The notes under the pieces: model-generated
Told to the model about the DNA's origin: nothing
The model's input: only the letters and a program-made list of their open reading frames with translations
The model's database searches: none
In this document: positions 11,901 through 22,868 of the stretch, one piece after another
How the letters are laid out: every line of letters starts with the position of its first letter
How positions within the stretch are numbered: the first letter of the stretch is position 1
DNA from: Phoronis australis
Taxonomy: Eukaryota; Phoronida; Phoronidae
Reading direction: 5' to 3'
Length of the DNA stretch: 64,000 bases
Assembly (NCBI GenBank): GCA_002633005.1
Contig: NMRA01000912.1
Coordinates: 37,629 to 101,628, forward strand
Position numbers and translations under genes: made by a program

Positions 11901-14900
11901 GAATACTTTTGTCTTGTACTGTCATCTCTGTAGTTATGAATAATTCCCAATTCTGATCTCATTGTTATCCTGAATTTATTCATGAATAATGTCCCCAGGT
12001 ATTACCTGCAATACTCTGATGATAAGTTAGAGGTGATTGAAAACATGTTGGCTGTGGATGTACAGCAACTGTTGAAGGGTGACAAGAACGCATCGTCCAT
12101 CACGTTTAAAACACTGACTCGTGCCTCATTCATCGTCTTCTATCGTGCCTCGCTGACGGCTCTGATTAGCTGTGCACAGGAGATTGCTCCTGGCCGGTCT
12201 ACAGACACAAGTGATGTAAGCACACCTTCCTGTCTGTAGCTCATACGAAGCAGAAATTTAAATTCCTCCTACAAAGCCAAAGATATCTACATTTACTAAC
12301 TAGCTTCAGTGGGGATCACTCCTCGTTTGGTGTCGCGTTTACTTGTGAAAATCTCAGTTCTTATAATTTTGCATGGTCTTGCTTTTCCTGCAACAAACTT
12401 CCTCTAGGAATGCACCTCAAGTGATCAGTTAAGATTTCCCGACTGTTTGGCCTAAGTTACTAACCTTCGTTTCCAAAATACTTGCAGAAAATAAGGGACA
12501 ACAATTATTCAGATTGTTATCAAATTGCGATGCGAGAATGACCGACTTCAATACCAGTACCCCAAGGCTCATTTTAATTCATTTCTTAGTTCCAATTTTC
12601 ACTGTTAGGTGTCTTTCAAAGTCATGATTTAGTACTATCTTTTGAAGAGTATTATTGAGTTATCGAGCGTATAGAAAGCTCAGAGTCATTTAGTAGTCAG
12701 ACTGTTATCATATTTAACAACGTTGAACGTTGTTGTTACAATTGGTACATGGGTAAGTCAACTGGTTGTACTTAAGAAACAAGAATTGAATCAAAAATAA
12801 TCAAATTTCTCCTAAAAAGTACCGAATTAAATTTCTTAAAATGTATATCTTACCAGCCCTATGGGGAAAAACATTTGAACTCTCAATCTACTGTTAGTAG
12901 TAAAGACAACCATCCTGGTGTGTGTATTATTTCTGCTGTGAGCTGTGATGTATTAATTGAACTGTTGAGATACTGTAAAAACTCAACAACCGTGGTGCAT
13001 CTGTTGTTGCTGCTCCATTGAGTTGAGCTGATTCTTTTTGACAGGTGAAGACGGAGAAGCTTCTTCAGTGGGCGTTGGCTGTTAGAATCTTCCATATTCT
13101 TGTAAACCTCATTAAGGCGTTTGAACAACGAGTCAACCTCAACGCTATACTCAGGGTGCGTTATCTTACATCACTTTTTATTGTTTTATGAAAGCTGCAT
13201 TCCTCCTTGCTTAGCGAGCTAAAAAACGAAAATCTTAGTAGCCTTGCTGGCAGTACAGGGTTGTGGGGTGTTTTGTTCCCGATTGTCAGGCACGCAATGA
13301 CATATTGACAGTCTGTGATGAAAATGACATTGTTGAGACATTGATCAGGTTTGTCTCGTTATCATTTTTTATGCCAAAACGTGCCACGTAATGACTCAAA
13401 CAATCTTAATGATCACGCGCTTTTCGTTTTGCTTCCTGTTTCAACTTTAAAACACTTATATTCACATGTTATTGAAAGAGCATCAGGTATGTTTAAGTCA
13501 CGAAATTCTGTTCAAATTGACAATGGGGTCATCTAGTGTGTAGAAGGTATAGCAAAACTTAATATATAAAGGACTTATTGGTAGTTTAATTGAGCAGCAG
13601 TGTACAGTCTGTTCATAATGACAGTATTTTATCTGAAACTTGACTTGCATTACATTACGGCGTTTTCTTATTGCTCCCAACTTGTAGGACCCCTGTAGCC
13701 AATATCTTACACGACTAATTAAGTCCATTCCAGCATTTGTGGATGGAGGGCCAGCGCGCTTTTGTTCGATAATTGCTCTAATCTCCAATAAGATCGTATC
13801 TAGCCTGACTGGGCTGTGGTGTTAAGAATAAAAGTTAAGTTATAACATATTTGAACATAAAGCAGTAGCATTGCTGAAATTCTCGTCAAATGGTGATCAT
13901 GTTTAAATTTTGAATCGCCAAAATCGCCCATCTAAACCGAATTTACGACAATCTATTCTTTCCAAATGTACCAACTTGCTCTGGGTTTGACTGTGTTCAC
14001 ACGTGGTCTGTAATAAGCCTGGTAGATAATTGGCCTACCTGTTGTCATACCAGACAAAAGACTGTGCTTAGCAGTTAACAAAGAAGCTAGACATTGGATG
14101 TTATCACACGCTCACCACTCTCTAGGTCTGGTAAAGTCACGGAAAACGCCGTCATGAGATTAGTATTTCTCGTGAATGCATTGTGAACTGAATTGCTGAA
14201 AGCCAGCATCAAGCTCTCCATGGACAGTTTTGTATAATTTTCTTTTTAAAGCAAAGTAGATGACAGCCTTGATCAACTTAAATGAAAACAGCTAAGTAGG
14301 TATTGAAACAATATTTGGTAAAAAATGCCAATAGAAGCAAAGTTAGCGCAGAGTTGACCTATTTTTAGGAATTTGTTGTGAAAGCTTCTGTAGTTACAGC
14401 TCTTCCTCTGCTGCAGCACCATCTAGTGTTCAGGAAGTGAATTAAACTGCTGTTGTATGGTTCCCATCCTGTGACATTATTGGTTAGTGTTCCGTAGACC
14501 ACATTTTTTGCAAGAAAAACGAGATCCCGCAAAATCACACGAGTGAAAGCGAGTGTTGCTCGAGTATGCTCTCGAGACTTTGCTAGCACAACCAAGTAAA
14601 ATGGCGGCCACTGAAGTGATTGGTCGGTGAGGTTGGAGTGTAGAATTATGGGATAGAATTTATAAATTGTGGGAGACAATTCACATTTCCTGTTCCAAAA
14701 GCGAAGATTTTCCGCATGGCTTGTGTCTTGGGTCTACAGAATGCAGCCCCCTCGGCTTTTCACTGGTTTTGATAATACTGTCCTTTTTTAGTACGGCAGA
14801 CAGTTTGTGGAGGTCTTCCTGCGACAAGGCATGCCCCTGTTGGATTACAGTCTCCGTGACCATCGAGAGGAAGTGACCAGTTTGCTGAAGAACCTTCAGC

Positions 14901-17900
14901 TTAGCACGAGATTTCTTCACCACATGTGCGGTCATTCTAAGGTGAGTTGGTGCGGTCAGCCAGCCAGATGTTGTGGTCACTTCCAAGTATTTGTGTATAG
15001 TGAAAGAAATCTTCGGAAAGCTGTCTTGGTCTTTCCATCTGTTTGATAGTAGCTATCCTGTTGTTATTTAGTATTGATACTAGAATTAGTTTAGTACTAG
15101 ATTTAGTAGAATTTATTTTGTATTACTAGCTTAGTACTCATACTGTAACTGGTACTAGTGATAGTACTACTAGTACTAATTCTACTACGAGTACTGGAGT
15201 TACAACTCGTAGTAGTAGTACTACTACTGGTTACTGTTGATACTACTCTGGTGCTATTTCTGCTACTAATAGTTTATGTAGGTGTGAAGTTACATGTACT
15301 AGTTGCGGTATAAGTGCTTTTGCTAGTAGTGTTAGTACAATACCACCACCAGTACTAGTAGTTTTACTGCTACTGCTTAATTATTATTTTATTATTATTG
15401 TTAATTATTATTGGTATACCATTACTACCATAATTAAACAGTGTATTTAGAAACTGTGGGCATTCACAACAATGTAAGATTGCTTTGAAAATTGAAAAAA
15501 CTTTCAATTTTGACAATTATTTTGTACGAAATTGGCGAGACTTTACCCTACTACTTATCACATGTGTCCACATCTGATATCGTCTGCTTCCTGATATCTG
15601 TTGAGCCCTCACGACTGTCTGGTTACACTGGTTATGACCCTGAGCACAATATGACATTGTCAATAAAAATCTTCCTGGTTCACGCCATAGCTTCCTGTTT
15701 TTAAATGATAAGTTCTGTCGTGAATCTAGATGGCGCTTAAAAGTACGCAGTGAATGCGGCCCTGAAAGTTAGATACTGTCACTCATTTATCGGTATTTTC
15801 TCTGGTTTTCTGTTAAAACTACGTTTTTGGTGAAAGCATGAAGTTAAAATTCTTGACGCGTGTCGTTAGAATCTTGAAAATCTTGCAAGATGCTTGTGTC
15901 GGTTTTAAGTATTTGGAATGCACAGTGACCTCTTTTGGATTTTTTTGTTATTGCTGTCGATTCCTTTTTCTCTGTTTAGCGATGAATGCCCTTCTGTTGA
16001 CAGATCATCAAAGATATATCGCTGACGAATCAGGTGCCTCTACTGAAGAAATGCCTTGAGTCATTTGTTTATCGCGTCAAGGCCATGCTGACACTCAACA
16101 AATGTTTAGATGCCTTCTGGCTTGGCAATTTAAAGAACAGGGATTTGCAGGTACTGTGTTACAAAATACTGCACTCATGATATTTGGTAAATGGATATTC
16201 CCATAAGGCTGTATAGGACCCTGGAAGAATGTCCAACTTGGGAACATCTTATCTCAGACAAGGTTGGTTACATTCATGTGCCTTATGCACTATTCTCTAA
16301 AACTATTAGTAATTGTTTTTAATATGGTCCGCTTTTGCATAAGGGCCTTTCAAAAGGGACTTCTATAATTTTTGAGAGAAAACTCAAAAGATGCATGAAA
16401 CAAAAATAATTTATGATTATTTAGAAAACTTTAGCAGCATTTTTTAAGGTTTCATCCTGGAAATTTGGTCAAAACGTAATCAATTTCGTTGTCCTGCAAT
16501 CAATGTTCATTTCTTTTTTTGCTAAATTTTATCAAAAAACATGGTCCCATTAATAAAAATTCAACAGTCAAATTCTCCAAGCTTTTCACTTATAATTACT
16601 TTTACCGAGTTAAAATCTATAGTTTTGTGGATATCTGATTATTAAATACAAAGATTTCACAAGGTCTTACTTAACCTTAACCGTAACCGTGTTTTATTGA
16701 AAACCACGCTGTAACAACAGTTTTGGCTGGTCGTACATTTCTTGAATTTTTGGCCCGTTTCACGGAGAAAGACTTAAGAAAGAAATTTGGTCTCACACTC
16801 CCGCTTCGGAATTGTTGAATAAATTTTTATCTGTGAATAATTATGAGTGCATCACAGTCTAGAAATAATGTGTAGGAATTATTTCGGTAGCTAGCTGTTA
16901 TTTGTTTATTCACTGAGACTTGGCATTTTTGCTCAAGTGAGATTGAACTGTTTTTCTGGTATAGTTGCGTGAAGGGCGCGACCAAATTTCTAGCTTCAGT
17001 CTTGAGGCTCTTTTCAGGTAGCAGACCCCACATGTTTCTCACTGACTCGATGACCGAGTCATTTTTGTGTAGCTGTGTGGCCTTACCAAATCGCAGACAC
17101 TGTTTCATAGCTGAGAGACCAAATAAACAGAATTTACTTCCCTCTTAGGAAAATGAGACTTGTGGAAGTTATGGTGGTCTCCATGGAAAATCATTATTTT
17201 TTTCCGAAAAAAAATTGGCCAAGTGATTGCAAACATTTGAACAACACTTTTATTCACATTATTGACTTATTACCAAGGATTCAAAAAATATACGATTTAC
17301 ATACTGACAATCAATATTTCAAACGCTATTAAAAGAAAGGTGGCCCTCGCTAACGAAGGTTGGCAGTGACCTTAAATAAGTCCTTGCAGGGTGACACCGG
17401 AAATGAACTGGGAATTGTCGGTTTAAATCTGCAGTTCCAAGCATGATTCTCATCCATAACATTTGCTAAAGATTAATTCAACCAAAACGTGGAGAATCTG
17501 GTGCGGTTTTGTTAACAGGGTGAAGAGATTCTGTCGCAGGCATCCACAACTACCAATGACCCAGATGAGAGTGATCAGGAAGAACTGCCTGAAGATGATG
17601 ACGACCAAAGTGACGTGGTACGTAGCTGGTAACGTGTCAGATTTGCTAGTTTTATCATTGTGCACGTTCTCTCGTATGCATGAGACTGGTGAATTAAACT
17701 GCCCTCTAGCTGTATGTAAAGGTACTATTAAGTGCTAATGGCTTTTTAATTTAAAGGTTACTCAAAATTTAGTGACTTCAATAGTAAGACTTCTGCAGAA
17801 AGTGCGGATACAAGATTGCAATGGCAATTTTGTCCCAATTGCTTATTTTTTACAGCAGGCATTCACACCATGGACATTTGTGATTGACTTGCTTGTATAT

Positions 17901-19067
17901 TTCTGAACAATTCACGTCATATACAACATTGACAACATGCAAGTGTTTGTTAGCATTTTTGGGTTAGCCAGAGGTGCAATCTAAAATGCCAGGCACAACA
18001 TGCGACCTGGCAACATTCCCAGGTAGCCAAATGGGAACAGAGCCCTCCACAAAAACAAAAAGAAAGCCTGTGTGTGGCACTGCCACAATCTTGACCTTCA
18101 CTATTGACGGTCAGTTTTAAAAATGGATGGGTTTGACATGACGGTTGACAGAAGTTAATGGTGACCTATTTCTTGACCAGCTCTTACCTAAGGGGGAAAA
18201 CAAATGATGAGAAAGCATTGTTTATGCACGTGTCGTGGTCAAGCCTTGCTACTGTAGTTTTTGCCGAACTCCTGTTTGTGTACTCCATTTCATGGTTTGT
18301 GCGCATGCTCAGATTTGCTGAGTTTGTCAGGTGTACTGATTTCACAAAATAAATAGAACAGTTGTGAACCCAAAGTGTTGTAATTGGAAAAAAGTGTTAT
18401 TCATTTAAGGCTTGGAAGTCACCACAAATTTCAAAGTGAATTACAGGCGAATTCTTGTTCGTTCGACTCGTAAAAATTCAGGGACTTGGGATTTTTACCA
18501 GGTCCCATTCAAAATTCACATTGCCAGCTGCAGGTCATCGAACAGAGACTTGTTGTGCATAGCCACATTTTGAGAAATTACTAAAAGGTCTGCATCCATT
18601 CACAGTTACCTTAAGTTTATAAATACCTCACTTCTATATTCCTTTGCAGCCTTTTTATTCAGGTCAAACGAACAAAAATTTGGGATTGTGTTGTGGGCTT
18701 GGTAACCCCTCATGCCCAATATTTTGCGCAGTCCCAACTCTTGCCTGAGGCAAAAGTTGAAAAGGAGCCAACGAAGACGCGTTGCCTGCGCATGAGTCAT
18801 GGATGAGCCGTTTGTTTTTCTGCCGAACAATTCTGATACTGTCTGTTTACTTCCTGTTGTATTTTGAGCGCGTGCTTCGATGTGTTTGTGGCATCTTATG
18901 AGCTTGCTAAACTAAATTAAAGGTCGCCAAATCAAGCCCTGTTATTCACTTGTGAAATTGTTGATATCACTGCACCACATTGACCTTTTCAGGAAGTTGA
19001 TGGGGAGAGTAATGACAGTACAAGTGATAAAAGCAAGCCAGAGGAGTCTTACAGTGAATGTTATTGA
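5836..19067 (+). CDS. FANCD2: FANCD2, C-terminal 13 coding exons (gene continues to the left)
   Basis: Fanconi anaemia group D2 protein: with FANCI it forms the clamp that is monoubiquitinated and loaded on DNA during interstrand-crosslink repair in the nucleus. Coding exons seen: 5836-5917, 7302-7418, 7661-7789, 8651-8769, 9099-9212, 9469-9596, 10589-10688, 11999-12215, 13045-13155, 14792-14941, 16004-16150, 17519-17617 and 18993-19067. They splice into 528 codons with no stop, and every intron is GT-AG. Landmarks shared with the vertebrate protein include [63 protein letters not shown] and [17 protein letters not shown]. The C terminus is an acidic Asp/Glu/Ser tail, as in the family. The equivalent of the N-terminal ~860 human residues, including the ubiquitinated lysine, was not found in 1-5835. 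The introns hold minisatellite DNA and several small transposons. Exon boundaries were read by eye from splice sites and remembered family alignment. Confidence 0.97.
6769..7168. repeat. 33-bp minisatellite, about 12 copies, in a FANCD2 intron
   Basis: Unit TTTTCATGGTAGCGGAATGT followed by GCTCCCTACCAAG (33 bp), repeated head to tail with substitutions but few length changes. Since 33 is a multiple of three, one minus-strand frame stays open for 78 codons (an 11-residue period); this is a by-product of the repeat. Confidence 0.93.
7302..7418 (+). CDS. FANCD2: FANCD2 exon b (FLLEDL...KRKTFLK)
   Basis: 39 codons, phase 0 at both ends. Acceptor ATTCAG, donor GTTAGT. Contains [15 protein letters not shown] and ends KRKTFLK, the equivalent of the family's FLLEDLSQKLE and RRVPFLK segments. 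Confidence 0.96.
7661..7789 (+). CDS. FANCD2: FANCD2 exon c ([13 protein letters not shown]...)
   Basis: 43 codons, phase 0, acceptor GTTTTAG, donor GTGGGT. Encodes [18 protein letters not shown] and ends LLETNDYFK, aligning with the family's IGFSHL...SAQE...HNYFQ. A competing longer frame across this stretch (7467-7736) is not the gene frame. Confidence 0.95.
8651..8769 (+). CDS. FANCD2: FANCD2 exon d (GVIDGPSV...)
   Basis: Acceptor TTATAG, donor GTAAGA, ending in a split Trp codon. Encodes [18 protein letters not shown] and [19 protein letters not shown] matches the family's VVDGPGV. Confidence 0.96.
9099..9212 (+). CDS. FANCD2: FANCD2 exon e ([12 protein letters not shown]...)
   Basis: Acceptor TTGCAG completes the Trp codon; donor [23 protein letters not shown] corresponds to the family's WSGFSQPENQNLLYSAL, followed by a Leu-rich helical stretch ending in a split Lys codon. 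Confidence 0.95.
9469..9596 (+). CDS. FANCD2: FANCD2 exon f
   Basis: Acceptor TCACAG, donor GTAATT, phase 2 in and phase 1 out. Encodes [20 protein letters not shown] and [18 protein letters not shown], in the position of the family's helical repeat that contains LYLIRLLMVILEKS. Confidence 0.93.
9845..10412. mobile_element. MITE with GGGCTGTTCC ends and TAA target duplication
   Basis: Terminal inverted repeats of about 40 bp, GGGCTGTTCCAGTAAAATCT at the left and its near-complement ending AACAGCCC at the right, flanked by TAA on both sides (9842-9844 and 10413-10415). A 3-bp TWA duplication and GGG ends fit the PIF/Harbinger superfamily. 568 bp, non-autonomous. It lies in the FANCD2 intron between exons f and g. 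Confidence 0.85.
10589..10688 (+). CDS. FANCD2: FANCD2 exon g
   Basis: Acceptor TCTTTAG, donor GTGAGT. Encodes [20 protein letters not shown] and EALQCLFK. The LA/LT..QFL..W segment fits the family's SLARQFLCRVWPSGD and LHALLCIYLE. Confidence 0.93.
11999..12215 (+). CDS. FANCD2: FANCD2 exon h ([15 protein letters not shown]...)
   Basis: Largest exon found, 217 nt. Acceptor CCCCAG, donor GTAAGC. DASS-like [20 protein letters not shown] and [12 protein letters not shown] match the family's [20 protein letters not shown] and KIEPGTAAD. Confidence 0.97.
13045..13155 (+). CDS. FANCD2: FANCD2 exon i ([13 protein letters not shown]...)
   Basis: 37 codons, phase 0. Acceptor TGACAG, donor [26 protein letters not shown] followed by KAFEQ, as in the family's [24 protein letters not shown]. 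Confidence 0.97.
13648..14170. repeat. Dispersed repeat, copy 1 (second copy at 22895)
   Basis: Long similarity to 22895-23340: TTGTTCGATAATTGCTCTAA, AATGGTGATCAT, GACAATCTATTCTTTCC and GTCTGGTAAAGTCAC occur in the same order. Located in the FANCD2 intron before exon j. No open frame is shared between the copies. Confidence 0.85.
14792..14941 (+). CDS. FANCD2: FANCD2 exon j ([15 protein letters not shown]...)
   Basis: 50 codons, phase 0. Acceptor TTTTTTAG, donor [25 protein letters not shown] and [12 protein letters not shown] are among the most conserved FANCD2 segments. A small open block near 13290-13340 is not needed: exon i joins this exon directly. Confidence 0.98.
15055..15420. repeat. 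Degenerate ACT/AGT trinucleotide tract
   Basis: Intronic low-complexity DNA made of TAGTACTAG-like and ACTACTAGT runs on both strands, ending in TTATTATTATT. Self-complementary, so it could form cruciform or hairpin structures. Confidence 0.85.
16004..16150 (+). CDS. FANCD2: FANCD2 exon k ([12 protein letters not shown]...)
   Basis: 49 codons, phase 0. Acceptor TGACAG, donor [26 protein letters not shown] and [14 protein letters not shown] are near-identical to the vertebrate protein. Confidence 0.98.
16285..16500. repeat. Dispersed repeat shared with 54925-55125
   Basis: Both copies run ACTATTAGTAATTGTTTTTA-like, CTTTTGCA, GGACTT, ATGCATGAAACA-like, AGCAGCATTTTT and GGTTTCAT in the same order and orientation. 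Non-coding. Confidence 0.65.
16753..17032. repeat. Copy of the TTTCATGAAA inverted-repeat family
   Basis: Begins CCCGTTTCACGGAGAAAGAC, TTAAGAAAGAAATTTGGTCT, and ends GACCAAATTTCTAGCTTCAG, TCTTGAGGCTC. Terminal inverted-repeat layout, no gene. In the FANCD2 intron after exon k. Confidence 0.65.
17519..17617 (+). CDS. FANCD2: FANCD2 exon l (start of acidic tail)
   Basis: 33 codons, phase 0. Acceptor TTAACAG, donor GTACGT. Starts GEEILSQ, as the family's GEEIKSQ, then turns into a Ser/Thr/Asp/Glu-rich tail ([16 protein letters not shown]). Confidence 0.95.
18993..19067 (+). CDS. FANCD2: FANCD2 last coding exon and stop
   Basis: Acceptor CTTTTCAG, then [24 protein letters not shown] and TGA. 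The acidic EVDGE-like stretch and the ESY near the end parallel the vertebrate C terminus (EDGE..., DESYDDSD). The last few codons lie inside the first unit of the tandem repeat that follows. Confidence 0.9.
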   Translation, partial: EVDGESNDSTSDKSKPEESYSECY

Positions 19068-19715
19068 GTGCTGTATATACAATGAGTATACAGTGCTATG
19101 CAAGGTGGGTTGGCTTGCAATGTCCTGCAGTGAATATTGTTGTGTGTTGTATATACAAACCTGTGTAAAGTGGGTTGATAGCACAATTCCACAGTGAGTG
19201 AATGTTATCGAGTGTCCTGTATACAATACTGTGTAATTGGATTGTATAACTGAGTCCTACAGTGATTTTTATTGAATCTTGTATATACAACACTGTGCAA
19301 AGTGGAATGGATAGTGAGTGTTATTGAGCATTGTATATACACCACTGTGTAAAGTAGGTTACCGTGGCATTTGCAGTCTCACAGTGAATGGTAGTGAGTG
19401 TCAAATAGAACACCATTTGAAGCGAGTTGGGTGCCATAGTCCTGGAGCAATTCCTATTCATTATTGTATATACAGCAATGTATAATAGATTAAGTTGATG
19501 TGCCCTAGAGTGATTTTTATGGTATCGTATATACAACTAAATTAGGTTGCTGGTCCTGCAGCAAATATTACAGAGTATGATACATACAACAAAGTGTAAA
19601 GTAAATTAGGCTGCCAAGTCCAGCGAATACTGCTATCCTTCATACAACAGTTGAGGCCTTAGAGTGCTGCGGCTAATGCTACTATGTATGTATCGTATAT
19701 ACAACAATGTGGTGG
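19044..19715. repeat. About 65-bp degenerate tandem repeat over the FANCD2 stop codon
   Basis: Roughly ten units built on ACAGTGAATGTTATTGAGTG, TTGTATATACAACACTGTGT and AAAGTGGGTTG. The first unit contains the last codons and the TGA of FANCD2, so the 3' untranslated region begins as satellite-like DNA. Confidence 0.88.
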
Positions 19716-22560
19716 GAATTTAAGTGCAAAGCCCTACACAACACTTAACACATGGTTTAAAATATGCGACTGGGTCGGGATTCTGGATACTCCGGTAAAA
19801 AGTGACTGGCAGGATGAAATAGATTCGATGTCATTAATCTGTTTTGTAATCTGTCTCCTATAAGGCTGATAATGTTGTTATTGTTGTGTAGATATAAGTG
19901 GAATGGTTGTTGGAAATGATGTTATATTATGGATATTATAACACCCTGTGATGATCACTGTTAGTGCTGCTGACTGTCATTAATAACTGTCACTGTAATG
20001 ACCGTTATTTATATCGTAGTTTTACTTTTGTTGGTGCATGATGGGAAATAATTCTTAAGGACTAGATATGGAAATGTTGATGTGAGTTATCACTCTTTTT
20101 CATTGGTTTATTGAAAACACAAAAGCAATGCGCAATAGACAAAAGACACACTCGTACCACTCTCACCTGAAGGCATTGTGAGACTTGCCAACAAAATTGG
20201 AACCCATGCCCTTTCAAGAAAACAAAAAAAGCCACAGAAGACCATCTTTTATTAAATTGTTCATGTTCATGGTTTCTGAAATAAAGATATTTTTTTCACC
20301 TGAACATACTTAAACATCTCCTTCTTGAACATTTCCATTGAGGAAGTATTTCTGAGTTTTTGGTGATGTGATATTTTCCCAAACAGATGAGTAAATTAAT
20401 TGTATCTGAGTTGTGTAATTCAGCTAATAATTGCCCTTAGTATGCAACTTGCTTTTGAGAACGTGATAATATAAAACAGTCAGTGGACATTGCTAACTCT
20501 TTTTCAAATAATAAATGATGAAAAGTGGTTAATTTTTTCACAACAATTTAAGCACAGGTCGTGAAAAGTGTATGTTTGTAGCGTTTATAAGTCTCCTTAA
20601 GTATAAGGAGAAGGTTATTGTTATGGATTAAAGTGGGATTGCCATGCTTTGTAGTGAATATACATGGGCATTTCAATAATTATAACTTTTTCTTATTCTA
20701 ACATCTTTTCCATTGCTTGTAAACCGAAAAGGGCGTAGAACTTTTAATTGAATTTTGTTGACACATTAGCGCACAACTTGTTTGTCTATGGAATTTTATT
20801 TGATGTACATGTTCAAGATGAGATCTCAGAAACACCATCGTATTTTTATAGAATATTTCCCTATGGCTTAAGCAATGTTTTCATAAAAGTCACAACAAAA
20901 GTCCTACTTTTGTGTGGCCCTCGTGTAGCAGTGGAGCGTTTTAAAAATCCTAGCATTGTTTTAGAGGGAGAAGTCAGTGTATAAAGCACAGTACCTGAAA
21001 ATTTCATACGCATCTGATCAACCATTTCTAAGGTGTGATAATCCGAAGTTAGCCAAATTTGGACATTTTTGTAGGGCTCTACATAACCTTAACGCACTAA
21101 GTAAATTATCTGACTAACAGTGGGTTAAGCTTTTACTCGACTTCCTGGTTGACTGAAACTGTATACTTCAATTGGACCACAGCTTTAATTCTTTTAGTCT
21201 TCCATGCGATTTAAACGTTTCGAGACGTAACTTTTTCTGACATCACATTTTGTATAAATTAGGTTTTTAGTTACATTTGCCAGCTTAAAACTGCTATAGT
21301 GCTGCCAAAATATTTTTGATTTAGACAATTCGTACCAACACCTAGTCTCTTGCATTCTTTTACTCAAGTTACATGCCGTTGTTGGAGGCCGTGCACGTAA
21401 CATAACCCGTCCCATTGAAATTCCCTATTCTTTGGATAACGTTTCCTTCATAGTGCACCTTTTGGCTTCGACTTTGCTGTTAACGAGTACAGAAGGGTCA
21501 GTTCGCAAAACCAGAAATCACTTCTCAACAGCTCGACTCTGGTTAGGACCTAGCTAAAATCTAGCCAAAGTCTCGTGCTCTCATTTAAAATACACGGCAA
21601 CATGTCACGTAATCTCGCGAATTCTTGCTTTTTAACGAGGTCCTAGCTTTACTGAACGGGAGGCTGTTATACAGCAGCATATGTGGCTTAAATCAAAAGT
21701 TTGCTTCTTGGCGAAGTGAAACACTGGTTTCTCACATGCCTCTTAATCTGAAATTTGTTATTGTTCTCGATAATTTTGGTTCACGTCTTCAATTACGAGA
21801 GCCCCCACGACGTGGCGTGCTAGCTACTGCCGGCGCTGAGTGGCCATAGAGGTGAAGATTTTTACGTGAAGCCATTTTTACGTTCTTTCCCACTAGCCGG
21901 ATACGGCTACCACTCCTCTGAGGCACTGTGAAGAAGAGCATTTATCAATTTCATATTCCTTTCTTAATATTTTATTCAGTTACCTGAAGCCAACTCAACT
22001 GAAGCGTGTGTAGTACAATCAAGGATACTATACTGGTAACTATAAAATCTTCGGTACAATCACTCAACATTCGGAAATGATACGCAGTCCTTCACTTCCT
22101 GTAAAATCACACCCAGAAAGATGATGTTCACTGACCTTCGGCTGAACCAGGGAATCAAACTGGCCGGACTTAGGGAGAAAGTAAAACCCGGCCTTATCAA
22201 AATTCAGCCGACCCGTAGTTTTCTTTAAAGCCACTTTTCAGCGTTATAATTGTTCCCGGTATGTTTATGTGTGTAGCTGTCTGCCTACTTTCCTGCCGGT
22301 TATCTATCTGCTAGTCAGCCAAATAGCTGTGCGAACACAAACTTCAGGTTTGCATTGATTTGTGTACACCAAGGCTATTTGCCTGTCTGTCTGTTGGTGA
22401 ACAGCCTACTGAGATTCAGTTGATGTAGTTAGGCAATTCGCTCCCGCAGGGCGGCCGGTGCCATAGTATCTCACCTGAAAAACTGAAAAGAATCGGTAAA
22501 CAAATACGTCCCATTGACCCAGCTGGCGAGGCGTGGAGTGAAAACAATCGGGCCAAGAGT
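19716..22560. other. FANCD2 3' flank to NUDT16-like promoter: no gene recognised
   Basis: AT-rich. Possible polyadenylation hexamer AATAAA at 20280-20285 after an A-rich stretch; others are present, so the FANCD2 transcript end is not settled. No open frame here resembles a known protein. Confidence 0.5.
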
Positions 22561-22578
22561 ATAGACACTTCCGCTCCA

Positions 22579-22589
22579 TTTATAAATAG
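22579..22589 (+). promoter_or_regulatory. TATA-like box upstream of the NUDT16-like gene
   Basis: TTTATAAATAG lies 115-125 bp upstream of the chosen ATG (22704). Spacing and sequence fit a core promoter; there is no other support. Confidence 0.45.
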
Positions 22590-22703
22590 GGTCATCCTCA
22601 TGAAATGTCAGTTGGGACCAACTTCGCAGTGCAGTAAAGAACGTGGAAGGAGGGAGACCATTTTGCAGTGCGTGCTGGTAAATGCGTTTCCATCGACAGC
22701 ATT

Positions 22704-22868
22704 ATGACACACAAGAACATGTTCCCCACATTCAACTTCGATATACACCAGAATAAGCCGGTACCGGCCGGTGAAGGTGAACGTGGTTCGTACACTCATT
22801 TCGGTAATACGATGATGTTTGCCAAGCTCGACGAGGAATCAATCAAAGACTTGCGAGCCGCCGTAATG
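22704..22868 (+). CDS. NUDT16: NUDT16-like exon 1
   Basis: 55 codons, ending in phase 0 at donor GTAAGC. It encodes an N-terminal extension (MTHKNMFPTFNFDIHQNKPV) and then the first strand of the Nudix fold. Translation could in principle begin further upstream, but the frame is closed at 22635. Confidence 0.85.

Noticed and set aside
13291-13350. Small exon-like block between AG and GT in the FANCD2 intron after exon i
   Set aside because: It would add about 20 residues at a point where the family has none; exon i joins exon j directly in the conserved frame.
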